This document shows, in pieces, positions 38,628 through 47,124 of a DNA stretch of 64,000 nucleotides. Location: assembly GCF_026781265.1 (NCBI RefSeq), contig NZ_JAKUVC010000007.1, forward strand, positions 1-64,000, written 5' to 3'. How positions within the stretch are numbered: position 1 is the stretch's first letter; each line of letters opens with the position of its first letter. The position numbers were made by a program, and so were the translations under genes. The notes under the pieces are model-generated. The model saw only the letters and a program-made list of their open reading frames with translations. It was not told where the DNA came from and searched no databases. This stretch comes from Streptococcus sanguinis (GTDB lineage: Bacteria > Bacillota > Bacilli > Lactobacillales > Streptococcaceae).

Positions 38628-39290
38628 TTAAACATAGCTAATCTTCAAAGAGCCGAAAGCCACGTTGCCTTTGACATAGAGAGTTTTTCTCTTTTCATTG
38701 ACATTGCGAGGATTGTAGACAGAGCCAAAGGCATTATCTACATCCAGCTCTACACGCCAGTCACTGGGCACATAAAGCATCACACTGCCAAAAGACAGGT
38801 CTACTTCAAAAGTTGCTGAATACCCTTCGATAGTCGCATTATCAAAATAAACCGATGCACTGCCAAAAGCACAGTCTAGCTTTTCGTAGGTGAAGTTATC
38901 TGAGTTGATATAGCGCGTGCCGCTGCCAAAAGCAATATCATCTTTTGAGGAAGAAGAGGCAGTTGAGAAGATACGCCCCTTAAAAATGCGCTGGGGCTTA
39001 AAAATCATATTGAGACCGATGCAAGCCAGAATACCACCCAAAACCAAAGTCCCTGTTGAAATAGCTAAAAAGTGGTAAACGGCATTGGCAATAATCAGCG
39101 CAATAACTGCCATGATTAACCCAGTGCCAAAGTCTCTTTCTAAGAAATTTTCCAAGGCGAAATAGGCAAACATTGCAACTACTAGCGTGGGCCAAATATT
39201 GAAATTGAAAGCAGGAATCCCAAAATTCCCCTGCAGCAAGACCCAAGCTGCCAAGACTAGAAAGCCGATTCCAAAAATTGTTTTTTTCAT
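38628..39290 (-). CDS. LiaF-like membrane protein paired with LytTR regulator
   Basis: This predicted membrane protein has 220 residues. Four hydrophobic segments fill the first 95. The C-terminal half (about 110-220) is a beta-rich domain like the cell-wall-stress domain of LiaF, with repeated AFGS turns (IAFGSGTRY, CAFGSASVY, NAFGSVYNP, VAFGSLKIS). It lies five bases after a LytTR regulator gene. LiaF proteins restrain their partner regulators, and streptococcal LytTR systems (HdrRM, BrsRM) use membrane inhibitors, so an inhibitor role is a reasonable inference. Confidence 0.8.
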   Translation of the reverse strand: MKKTIFGIGFLVLAAWVLLQGNFGIPAFNFNIWPTLVVAMFAYFALENFLERDFGTGLIMAVIALIIANAVYHFLAISTGTLVLGGILACIGLNMIFKPQRIFKGRIFSTASSSSKDDIAFGSGTRYINSDNFTYEKLDCAFGSASVYFDNATIEGYSATFEVDLSFGSVMLYVPSDWRVELDVDNAFGSVYNPRNVNEKRKTLYVKGNVAFGSLKISYV

Positions 39291-39295
39291 GATAA

Positions 39296-39742
39296 TTACC
39301 TCACTTCACTTAACTTTTCTTTTACTAACTGATAATAATGCCTAGATACATGCACCTTCTTATGGGTATTGTAAAACTGAACGGTACTCGTTCCTGAAAA
39401 AGACTTGTCCAGAGCATAGATGGCCTTGATATTGGCAATGGTGGACTTAGAAATCCGACAGAAATAGCGGGGCAGAATCTCTTCTAACTCATAGAGTTTC
39501 AGTTTAACCTCATAAGCATCATTGCGGGCATGGGCAAAAATCTTGCTGCCGTCCGTCTCAAAAAAGAGAATGTCCGCTAAATCAAGAAAGTACTCACTGC
39601 TTTCCTTATAGAAAAGAATGGACGGAGTCACCGTTTCTTCCAGAGCTTCCTGGATACGCTGAATCCGCTCATCCAGCCGCGAAACTTTTATCACCATTTC
39701 TGTTTCATCCAAACTCTGATCTAATTCAATCCGAATGTTCAT
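39296..39742 (-). CDS. LytTR-domain transcriptional regulator
   Basis: This is a stand-alone LytTR DNA-binding protein of 148 residues without a receiver domain. The N-terminal 45 residues are charged and helical. The LytTR fold covers about 48-146 (LADILFFETDGSKIFAHARN, LPRYFCRISKSTIANIKAI). It has AGGAGAG before ATG. Upstream are an extended -10 promoter and a direct repeat typical of LytTR operators, so it probably activates its own operon with the LiaF-like gene. No kinase gene is adjacent. Confidence 0.88.
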   Translation of the reverse strand: MNIRIELDQSLDETEMVIKVSRLDERIQRIQEALEETVTPSILFYKESSEYFLDLADILFFETDGSKIFAHARNDAYEVKLKLYELEEILPRYFCRISKSTIANIKAIYALDKSFSGTSTVQFYNTHKKVHVSRHYYQLVKEKLSEVR

Positions 39743-39770
39743 ACGCTCTCCTTTCCATCTGCTTATCTTT

Positions 39771-39798
39771 ATTATAACAAGAAACTCCCGAGAAACAA
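39771..39798 (-). promoter_or_regulatory. Promoter of LytTR operon
   Basis: The minus strand has TTGTTT (39793-39798), 16 bp with TGT extension, then TATAAT (39771-39776). Confidence 0.65.
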
Positions 39799-39808
39799 GG
39801 CCTTTTCA

Positions 39809-39838
39809 GTAAGTGGTCAATTTTGACCGGTAAGTGGT
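39809..39838 (-). promoter_or_regulatory. LytTR-type direct repeat (candidate operator)
   Basis: On the minus strand ACCACTTAC is repeated exactly after 12 bases (39830-39838 and 39809-39817). The 21 bp period places both on one helix face, as for LytTR sites. The proximal copy ends 10 bp upstream of the -35. Confidence 0.65.
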
Positions 39839-39932
39839 TTATAAGAGATGATAGCAAGCAAACTTATCCTATACAAGTAAAAAAATAGTAAGAACAAAGA
39901 AAAAAAGAAGCCTTTAAGCTTCCATATTAAGA

Positions 39933-40005
39933 TGCCGATTGCAGGGATCGAACCTGTGACCTACGCGTTACGAGTGCGTTGCTCTACCAACTGAGCTAAA
40001 TCGGC
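39933..40005 (-). tRNA. tRNA-Thr (anticodon CGT)
   Basis: The 73-base cloverleaf has acceptor GCCGATT/AATCGGC, D arm GCTC/GAGC, anticodon loop CTCGTAA and T arm with GTTCGATCC. The anticodon CGT reads ACG threonine codons. The CCA end is not encoded. Confidence 0.92.
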
Positions 40006-40056
40006 GTCTTTTCCCCTTTATTTTAGCATCTTGAGTTTTTTTGTCAAGTTAGAATT

Positions 40057-40515
40057 TCACAATTTCTTAACCCAAATCAAACAAGGGTTGCTTTTATCCC
40101 AAAGTTCAGGAAAAATTTCTAACTTTTTAAAGCCCTGAGCCTGATAAAAAGCGTTAGTTCTGTCATAGGTAGGATAATAACCTGGTGCTACCGTTTTTAC
40201 TTGCAGATAGGATGCTTTTTGACGAGCAGATTTTTCTAAAACTTCTAGAAGTTGACTACCAATTCCCGCTCTATGATAGAATTTCTTAACAGCTAAGCAG
40301 TCAATCTCTGCACAATCTTCACTAGAATAAGATAAGCTTACAAAGCCAGCCAATTTACTCTCCTGATAAGCAACCCAAACTTGTAAATCCCTAGCTCCTT
40401 CAATGTAAGCTTGTGTACTTTCAGGTATTCCAAACCATTCTGGTAGATCCTTTAAAACTTCACTGACTGCTATCATCTTTTGTTTTTCTTCCTTCACTTC
40501 TTCAATCGCTACCAT
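40057..40515 (-). CDS. GNAT family N-acetyltransferase
   Basis: This acetyl-CoA-dependent acetyltransferase has 152 residues. The acetyl-CoA binding motif A is visible as VKKFYHRAGIGSQLLEVLEK (R/Q-x-x-G-x-G form), preceded by the acidic strand CAEIDCLAV. The substrate is unknown. AAAGGAT lies seven bases before ATG. It stands alone between tRNA-Thr and an ABC exporter operon. Confidence 0.85.
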   Translation of the reverse strand: MVAIEEVKEEKQKMIAVSEVLKDLPEWFGIPESTQAYIEGARDLQVWVAYQESKLAGFVSLSYSSEDCAEIDCLAVKKFYHRAGIGSQLLEVLEKSARQKASYLQVKTVAPGYYPTYDRTNAFYQAQGFKKLEIFPELWDKSNPCLIWVKKL

Positions 40516-40565
40516 CTTTAAATCCTTTCATGTTTTAAGCTTTAGGACTAAACATATTTTCCATC

Positions 40566-41351
40566 TTACGAACCCGCACTTTCGTAGGCATCCAATCCCC
40601 TATCCCAGAGTTTGAGCGAAATGAAAAAGAAAACAAGGGAAATCAGAATCAAACCACCAATGTTAAAGAGCCCATTTTTGTCCTGCAAGAAATAGCTAGC
40701 AGGATAGTAGGCTGTAAAAGCAAAAGGAACGATAAAACTAATCAACCAACGAAGGAGCGAATTGTAAATGGAAATCGGGTACTTGGCAAAATCATTAAAC
40801 ATATAGAAAATGTAAATCATAGCACCTGACTGCTTGGTCCAAAAAGCGATACTGGCTGTCGCGATTTTCAAAGAAGTATAAATCAGGGTCGCAAAAGGAA
40901 TGCAGACTAGGAAAAGCAAGAACTTGGGAATAGTCCAAGTAATGCTAGAGAACGTTGTCGCTAGTAAAATTCCACCGACCAAGAGCTCACCCAAGGCATC
41001 AATCTGAAAAGTCTCGACTAGGATGTGAAAGAGAGGATTGATAGGACGAGTCAGATACTTGTCAAACTCTCCCTTTCTCACCAATCGTTGCCCCAGTGCC
41101 CAGAGATTGTCAAAAAAGAGATGGTCCAGTCCCTTGGGAATCAAGGAAAAACCATAGATAAAGGCAATCTCTTGAAAGGTCCAGCCTTCTAGCGAGGGGA
41201 TGTGTTGAAAGATGACATTGAGAAACAAGAGGTTCAAGCCTTGGGTCAGGAAGACACCTAAAACACCAACCACAAAATCAACCTTGTATTCCATGATTTG
41301 CTTGATGTACTGTCTGATAAAAATCAGATGCATGCGCTGATATTTTTTCAT
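40566..41351 (-). CDS. ABC-2 family exporter permease, second subunit
   Basis: This membrane protein has 261 residues and six hydrophobic segments. It resembles the DUF990/ABC-2 permeases that occur in pairs with a daunorubicin-resistance-like ATPase. It lies one base after the first permease gene. The two permeases probably form a heterodimer. The substrate is not indicated. Confidence 0.83.
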   Translation of the reverse strand: MKKYQRMHLIFIRQYIKQIMEYKVDFVVGVLGVFLTQGLNLLFLNVIFQHIPSLEGWTFQEIAFIYGFSLIPKGLDHLFFDNLWALGQRLVRKGEFDKYLTRPINPLFHILVETFQIDALGELLVGGILLATTFSSITWTIPKFLLFLVCIPFATLIYTSLKIATASIAFWTKQSGAMIYIFYMFNDFAKYPISIYNSLLRWLISFIVPFAFTAYYPASYFLQDKNGLFNIGGLILISLVFFFISLKLWDRGLDAYESAGS

Positions 41352-41352
41352 A

Positions 41353-42171
41353 CTAACCTCCTTGAATGGTGATAAATGACTGGACTCTTTTCCAAATCAA
41401 CTGAGACAAGCCCACCATCACTAAGAGCCAGAAAAACTGTAGCAAAAGCGCTTGATGAATCTGACTGGCATCGTATTTCCCAACGATAATCATAACCGGA
41501 GTGTAAATCAAGGATGAAAAAGGCAAAAAGGAAAGAATATTTGAAACAATTTTAGGAAAGAAAGCCAAGGGAATCAAACTCCCCGACATAAAGGCCACTA
41601 TAGAAGTCTTGAGTAGATTAGAACCCCATAGATTTTTAAATACAAAGGCTGAAAATCCAAAGCAGATATTAAAGAAAAAGTTAATCAGGTAGGCCAGCGT
41701 TAAGCTAAAGAGATAAAGGACAGTTAATCCCAGCACTTCTACAATCCCTTGCCCAGAAAGGATTTTTACCAATACAATGACACATAGAAATGGAACTCCA
41801 ACAGAAATAAAAATCAACCACTTGGAACCAAGTTCGGTGAAGAGATAGGAGGCCGCAAAATGAACTGGTCTCAGCAAGCGCATGATAATGGAACCATCCT
41901 TGACCTCCTCCCCGATCATAAAGGAGCTATCCGACCTGGTCAGAAGATTAGTCACAAAACTCATGATGATGTAGAGGGTGATATCTGCCATACTAAAGCC
42001 TTGAATCAAGGACTCTTGCGAGGAATCAAAGACCGCCTTCCAAAGATAGAAAGCGACAAAAGCTCCCATGACATCACCAATCCGATAAAGAAGAAAATTG
42101 ACTCGATAGGTAATCAACTCCTGAATCCCTGCATTGATAAAGGGTTTATAACGTCTCCACAATTTGACCAT
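41353..42171 (-). CDS. ABC-2 family exporter permease, first subunit
   Basis: This membrane protein has 272 residues and about six hydrophobic segments, paralogous in layout to the next gene. I start it at 42171 (MVKLWRRYKPF): AAAGGAG precedes it and the ATPase stop ends one base before. A longer frame overlapping the ATPase gene by 41 bases has no ribosome site. It forms a three-gene exporter with its neighbours. Confidence 0.83.
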   Translation of the reverse strand: MVKLWRRYKPFINAGIQELITYRVNFLLYRIGDVMGAFVAFYLWKAVFDSSQESLIQGFSMADITLYIIMSFVTNLLTRSDSSFMIGEEVKDGSIIMRLLRPVHFAASYLFTELGSKWLIFISVGVPFLCVIVLVKILSGQGIVEVLGLTVLYLFSLTLAYLINFFFNICFGFSAFVFKNLWGSNLLKTSIVAFMSGSLIPLAFFPKIVSNILSFLPFSSLIYTPVMIIVGKYDASQIHQALLLQFFWLLVMVGLSQLIWKRVQSFITIQGG

Positions 42172-42172
42172 C

Positions 42173-43165
42173 TTAGAGCTCCTTTCGGTAGAAGCGACGG
42201 ATAATATCCTCAATATCCGTATCCACCATCTTCAAATCGCGAATCTCAAAATCAGACAAGGTTTGCTTGATAATATCAGCTGACTGGTAGCGGGAACTAT
42301 CGTATTGAATGTTGAGGCTATTTCCTTGTCTATCAATGGTCATATCAGGCAAGCCTTCAAACTGAGAGACGAGATGACTTTGGCCTGGCACCAGTTCAAA
42401 AGAAAGAGTCTTCATCTTTCCAAAGGTCTCTTTAAGCTGGCTCACCGTTCCATCAAAAATCTCCTGCCCCTTGTCAATCATAAAAATTCGATCACAGAGT
42501 TGCTCAATATCACTCAAATCGTGAGTAGTCAATAGAATGGTTGTTTCTTCTTCCTGATTGATCTGGGTAATGGCCCGGCGAATGTTATCCTTGACCGAAA
42601 CATCCAAACCAATGGTCGGCTCATCTAAAAAGAGAACCTTAGGATTATGGAGCAAGGAAGCAGCAATGTCCGCACGCATCCGTTGACCCAGTGAAAGAGT
42701 CCGCACGGGGTCTTTGATAAATTCCTTCAAATCCAAGACTTCATTCAAAAAGTCCATGCGCTTATGGAAAAGTGAGTCTGGCACATCATAAATCTCCTTT
42801 AAGACCGTGTAGGTCTCTTGCAGAGCCAAATCCCACCACAGCTGGGTTCTTTGTCCAAAGACAACTCCAATGTCCTTGACATAATCTTGACGATTGTCCT
42901 GCGGAATTTTACCGTTAATCCGACACAAACCAGAAGTGGGCTTCAAAATCCCGGTCAGCATTTTAATGGTTGTCGACTTCCCAGCACCATTAGCCCCGAT
43001 AAAGCCTAAAATCTGTCCCTTAGGAACCTCAAAGGTCAAATCCTTGACCGCCTCAAAGGTCTGCTTTTCAGGATGAATAAAGGAGCGCAAAGCCCCCTTC
43101 AAGCCTGGTTCCTTAACCGTCTTCACAAAATTTTTCTGAAGATGCTCTACTTCTATCATTGCCAT
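42173..43165 (-). CDS. ABC exporter ATP-binding protein (daunorubicin-resistance-like)
   Basis: This ATPase of a three-gene exporter has 330 residues. Walker A is GANGAGKST, signature LSLGQRMRADIA and Walker B VLFLDEPTIGLD. The LSLGQ variant of the signature and the C-terminal extension are normal for this ABC-2 ATPase class. It is the first gene of the unit. No regulator is adjacent, so the signal and substrate remain unknown. Confidence 0.88.
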   Translation of the reverse strand: MAMIEVEHLQKNFVKTVKEPGLKGALRSFIHPEKQTFEAVKDLTFEVPKGQILGFIGANGAGKSTTIKMLTGILKPTSGLCRINGKIPQDNRQDYVKDIGVVFGQRTQLWWDLALQETYTVLKEIYDVPDSLFHKRMDFLNEVLDLKEFIKDPVRTLSLGQRMRADIAASLLHNPKVLFLDEPTIGLDVSVKDNIRRAITQINQEEETTILLTTHDLSDIEQLCDRIFMIDKGQEIFDGTVSQLKETFGKMKTLSFELVPGQSHLVSQFEGLPDMTIDRQGNSLNIQYDSSRYQSADIIKQTLSDFEIRDLKMVDTDIEDIIRRFYRKEL

Positions 43166-43322
43166 ACGTTTCTCAATATCCTATCATTCATTCATCTTAC
43201 AAACCATTTCCCTACCAAACTCAGGAAAATAGAATCTTATCTCCTCACTATACTACCACTTTTACTTCCAAACTAACATAGGAAATTCAAAAATAATTAT
43301 CATATTTTATCACACACCAAAA

Positions 43323-43344
43323 AACCCACCCTTACGGGCAGGTT
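43323..43344 (-). terminator. Terminator after zinc lipoprotein gene
   Basis: Stem AACCTGCCC/GGGTGGGTT with a GTAA loop is followed by TTTTGG on the minus strand. Confidence 0.75.
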
Positions 43345-43383
43345 TCTGTTTTGTAGTCTTCAGCTAGATTATGCTTTACCTTC

Positions 43384-44301
43384 TCATTTCAATTCTTTAG
43401 CCAAGATACTCATGTTTTCTTCTAGATTCTCTAGGTAGTTTTTATCATTTTGAGGATCTGCTTCCAAAGGATTGAGAGTTTTTAGCCTGACACCTGTTGA
43501 CTTTACGAGCGTTTCTGCCACTTTCGACGATGCATTACTTTCGGTAAAAATCGTCTTAACTTTATAGGTTTTCACAAATTCTTGAATTTCAGTAAGCTGC
43601 CTTGCATTTGGCTCTTGTTCAGGAGAAATCCCTGCAATACCTAGCTGCTGCAAACCAAACCGCTTTGCTAAATACGAGAACGCAGTATGTTGAGTGACGA
43701 AAGTCTTTTGCTTAGCCTTTTCAAAGATTGGTTGGTATTTTTTGGTCAATTCTTGAGCTTTAGCAATGAATTTCTTAGCATTTTTTTGATATATTTCCTT
43801 ATGTTCTTTATCGAGTTCAGATAGCTTATCCGCAATAATCTGCGCTTCTTCACCAGCTTTTTCAGGATCTAGCCATGTATGAGGATCGTAGAGAGTTTTT
43901 TCATCGATTCCTTCGCCAGCTTCCACGTCTTCCAAACCCGGTACACGCTCCAAGGTCATTCCTTCGGATGCTTCCAGCACTTTCACCTTAGATTTTTGCA
44001 AATTTGGATCTAGGCTCCCCGCCCATGACTCTAAGGTATGTGAATGATAGACAAAAACATCCGCATCATAGATAGACGCTATATCATTAGCTGATGGTTC
44101 AAAAGAATGGATCCCTGTACTAGATTGAATCATGCGAACATCATTCAAATCACCAGATACTTCTTTAACCATGGCATAAACCGGATAAAAACTGGTCACA
44201 ATCTTCAAACCTTTAGCTTGTTGTTCTTCTTTCTGAGTACACGCTCCCAGCATCAGAGCTAGTATACTCAGCGTTATTAATACTGCAGTTCTTTTCTTCA
44301 T
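43384..44301 (-). CDS. adcAII: Zinc-binding lipoprotein, AdcAII/Lmb family
   Basis: This cluster A-I metal-binding lipoprotein has 305 residues and probably delivers Zn2+ to the AdcBC permease encoded elsewhere. The signal peptide ends LGAC (cysteine about 21). Metal ligands expected for the family are visible: histidines in YHSHTLESW, DPHTWLDP and VTQHTAFSYLA, and the glutamate in FTESNAS. It lacks the histidine-rich loop of AdcA, which supports AdcAII. It is cotranscribed behind the Pht gene, 70 bp apart, and so probably under AdcR. Confidence 0.88.
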   Translation of the reverse strand: MKKRTAVLITLSILALMLGACTQKEEQQAKGLKIVTSFYPVYAMVKEVSGDLNDVRMIQSSTGIHSFEPSANDIASIYDADVFVYHSHTLESWAGSLDPNLQKSKVKVLEASEGMTLERVPGLEDVEAGEGIDEKTLYDPHTWLDPEKAGEEAQIIADKLSELDKEHKEIYQKNAKKFIAKAQELTKKYQPIFEKAKQKTFVTQHTAFSYLAKRFGLQQLGIAGISPEQEPNARQLTEIQEFVKTYKVKTIFTESNASSKVAETLVKSTGVRLKTLNPLEADPQNDKNYLENLEENMSILAKELK

Positions 44302-44371
44302 ATTAACTCCAAAATTGTTGGTTCATCTTTTATTTATCAATAAAACATTCATATCTAAAAACAGATAAAAA

Positions 44372-46804
44372 TCAAGGTGTTGTTTCTGTATTAGTAGCAG
44401 GTGTTGAAACAGCTGATTTCAACAAGGTTAACAGTTTTTCTACTTCTGCCATGATGTTATTATTATCCATAGTCCCTAAATTAAGATTATTTCGCAATCC
44501 TGTTAAGGTCTCAGTTGCATTGGATTTCAAACTTGGATCCGTCGTCTTTTCAAGTAAGTCTTCCGCCTCTTGCAGCTTAGCTTCTACTTTAGCAGTTTCA
44601 ACTTGAGGTACTTCTGGCTCAGTTGGTGTTTCCTCTTCAACTTCTTCTTGAGGTTTCTCTGGGCTAACAGCATCCTCCTTGTCATCTTTTTTACCTAAAA
44701 CATGATCACTTGCATTCCCCCATCCATCGCTAGACTGTGGTCGCTCATCTGGATGTTCAACATAATACTTGATAGTTGCAAATAAATCCTCTAATGTATA
44801 GCCATTAGGAGCTCGGTAAGTCTTATCATCGAACCAAGCAAATTTGATGTTGTGGTAGTGATCCTTATGAGGGATAATCAGATTACCATTTTTTACTGCT
44901 ACAGTATGCTCAACATTGTAAGGCAGACGAACGAGCGGTATCCGTTTCTCTCCTTGAACACGTTCGTAGATAGCAGCCGCACTTTCTCCACTTGGATTGG
45001 CTTTGGAATCATCTGTTGGTGCAGGTGGAAGCAGACCTTTTTCTTTAGTATAGGTCTGAGCAGCTGCTTTTTCTTTAGCTGAAAGACTATCTTTTCCTAT
45101 CCAGTGACTGTGTCCCATATGAGGGGTTACATAAGCATCTCCTTCGTCGCTGATAATATCGCGCGCATCAAAGATATATCCATCAGATGTCGTATATTTG
45201 TCAGCTAGCTGGGCTACTCGAACTTCGGTTTCAGTATACTCAATCTGTGAATTTGCTTTGCCGAGACGTTCTGGATGATTGATAGGCGCAAGAAATGCTA
45301 ATAAGTCATCAATTAATTGCACCTTATCACTTGTTTCATCATTCAAACGCTTGACTAAATCATCCAAGGCTTGAAAATCTGACAAACGTCCCTTATTTTC
45401 TAGCAATTGCTGATGAGCCTGAGTCAGAAGACCATATACCTTATCATAAAACTCTTGATCTTTCGGTTCAACTGATTCTTTCTTAGCTTGCAGGACATGA
45501 GGTATGCTTTTCTGCTTCGCCAATTTATTTTCAATCGCTGTAATAATCTCTTTAGGCAAGTCTTTAGCTAAAAGATAGCGGGACACTCCTTTATCCTCTA
45601 GCACATAACCGTCAGCTATTTTCCTAACGACCTGCTGGATTAAATCCTTATCCAATGAATCCGCATGTTCCAAATTTAACTTTGGAGGAAGAATCGGTTT
45701 TAAAGCTGGTTGAGATGGAGTTAGTATCGGAGTTGGTATAGGTCTATAAGGTGTCAATCCTAACATAGGTTTATTAGGCTGACTTATAAGAGGAATTGTC
45801 CGAGCAAGCTTTTCTTCCAATGCCGACATTTGTGTATAAGGAATAAAGTGATAATGATTACCATGCGGCACTGCTACTCCATTTTGTGTTCGACTAGTAA
45901 TTTGTGCTGGATCAAAGATCAAGCCATCTGATTCAACATGACGCTGACTAAGTGGAAGATTATAAAGTTGCTGAAGGAGACCCTTAACATCTTCTCCTTG
46001 ACTCGGTTGATAGTTGTTTGAAATTTGAGTAAAAGTAGGTTGTGTCTGTATCCAGCCACTGCTTCCATTATTATACGAACGGCTGACTACAGTACTAGCT
46101 ACTTTTCCTCTACCTGATAGGTAAGCTTGAGCTGCAGCTAGCTCACTAGGCGACAAATCACTCTTTGGGATATAGTGAAAATGATCACCATGAGGTACGA
46201 TATAGGCATCTCCCGTATCCTCAATAATGTCTGAAGCATTAAAAACATAGCCATCATCTGTTGTATAACGGCCTTGAGCTCTAGCTGTTGCTACTTCATT
46301 GCTTATTTTCGTAACATTATGACCATGTTCCTGCTTTTGACGAGTAATCTCTTCCTTACTGCGAATATTATCCGCACGAGCTATATCTTTCAGATAAACA
46401 TAATATTGTCCATTAACCTTGATAACATATCCACCCTTGACTTCATTGACAATATCCTCAGTCCTAAGTTGATAGTTGGGATCTTTCATCAAAAGATCTT
46501 CGCTGAAAATAGCATCATATGGAACTTTCCCATTATAATAATGATAGTGATCACCATGAGAAGTGACATAACCCTGATCAGTAATCTTGATAACAATCTG
46601 CTCCGCGTTAATCCCTTCTTTTTTGCTTACTTCGTCAGGCGTTAACTCCTCAGACTTTTGAACAGCTTGCTTACCATCAATATAGCTAACACGATTGGAT
46701 TTTTTAATCGAACTGTTTGCCTGATAATAACCTAGCTGATGAGCAAAAAGACCCACAGTAGCAATGACAACAATTCCTTTTAAGTATTTCTTATTTTTTT
46801 CCAT
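44372..46804 (-). CDS. Polyhistidine triad (Pht/Sht) surface protein
   Basis: This zinc-scavenging surface protein has 810 residues and five HxxHxH triads (residues 83-88, 205-210, 314-319, 562-567, 646-651). The N-terminal region matches pneumococcal Pht proteins closely (NRVSYIDGKQA, TPDEVSKKEGINAEQIVIKI). The C-terminal 130 residues are acidic, with a proline- and glutamate-rich linker. The usual cysteine in the signal segment is missing here (GLFAHQLG), so lipid anchoring is doubtful. The promoter carries tandem AdcR boxes. It precedes adcAII, which should receive its zinc. Confidence 0.9.
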   Translation of the reverse strand: MEKNKKYLKGIVVIATVGLFAHQLGYYQANSSIKKSNRVSYIDGKQAVQKSEELTPDEVSKKEGINAEQIVIKITDQGYVTSHGDHYHYYNGKVPYDAIFSEDLLMKDPNYQLRTEDIVNEVKGGYVIKVNGQYYVYLKDIARADNIRSKEEITRQKQEHGHNVTKISNEVATARAQGRYTTDDGYVFNASDIIEDTGDAYIVPHGDHFHYIPKSDLSPSELAAAQAYLSGRGKVASTVVSRSYNNGSSGWIQTQPTFTQISNNYQPSQGEDVKGLLQQLYNLPLSQRHVESDGLIFDPAQITSRTQNGVAVPHGNHYHFIPYTQMSALEEKLARTIPLISQPNKPMLGLTPYRPIPTPILTPSQPALKPILPPKLNLEHADSLDKDLIQQVVRKIADGYVLEDKGVSRYLLAKDLPKEIITAIENKLAKQKSIPHVLQAKKESVEPKDQEFYDKVYGLLTQAHQQLLENKGRLSDFQALDDLVKRLNDETSDKVQLIDDLLAFLAPINHPERLGKANSQIEYTETEVRVAQLADKYTTSDGYIFDARDIISDEGDAYVTPHMGHSHWIGKDSLSAKEKAAAQTYTKEKGLLPPAPTDDSKANPSGESAAAIYERVQGEKRIPLVRLPYNVEHTVAVKNGNLIIPHKDHYHNIKFAWFDDKTYRAPNGYTLEDLFATIKYYVEHPDERPQSSDGWGNASDHVLGKKDDKEDAVSPEKPQEEVEEETPTEPEVPQVETAKVEAKLQEAEDLLEKTTDPSLKSNATETLTGLRNNLNLGTMDNNNIMAEVEKLLTLLKSAVSTPATNTETTP

Positions 46805-46955
46805 TGGATATCACTTTCTTTTTTGATTATACAGAATTCGCTAAAACTTATCACAATTTACAATTAACTCATAATATACCCCCAAAGAAATCATCTAAAT
46901 ATTTTTTTCTATAAAATATAGCAGAAACTCAATTTTTAACAACTTATTAAACTCG

Positions 46956-46979
46956 TTAACTAGTTAATTAACTGGTTAA
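46956..46979 (-). promoter_or_regulatory. Tandem AdcR operators
   Basis: TTAACTAGTTAA (46956-46967) and TTAACTGGTTAA (46968-46979) abut. Both match the AdcR zinc-repressor consensus TTAACYRGTTAA. They occupy the bases just downstream of the -10, over the expected transcript start. Confidence 0.85.
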
Positions 46980-46980
46980 T

Positions 46981-47009
46981 ATTTTACTCCTCATCATCTA
47001 GTCTGTCAA
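46981..47009 (-). promoter_or_regulatory. Promoter of pht-adcAII
   Basis: The minus strand has TTGACA (47004-47009), 17 bp, then TAAAAT (46981-46986). Confidence 0.8.
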
Positions 47010-47077
47010 GATTTTTTTATTAGATTGTAAGAAAAATATTATTTGTTCTTTATTTGTCCAATTGTCATAATACAAAA

Positions 47078-47103
47078 AAAGCTTATCCTTTCGGATAAAC
47101 TTT
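47078..47103 (-). terminator. Terminator after fba
   Basis: Stem AAAGTTTATCC/GGATAAGCTTT with a GAAA loop is followed by T on the minus strand. Confidence 0.85.
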
Positions 47104-47124
47104 TTTAAAAATATATCAAACTTT

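Larger units (their letters stand above)
46805..47077 (-). other. Long AT-rich leader of pht-adcAII
   Basis: No gene is supported. From the promoter at 46981-47009, a leader of about 170 bases runs to the pht start. It is AT-rich, with the AdcR boxes at its 5' end and nothing else I can name. Confidence 0.6.
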
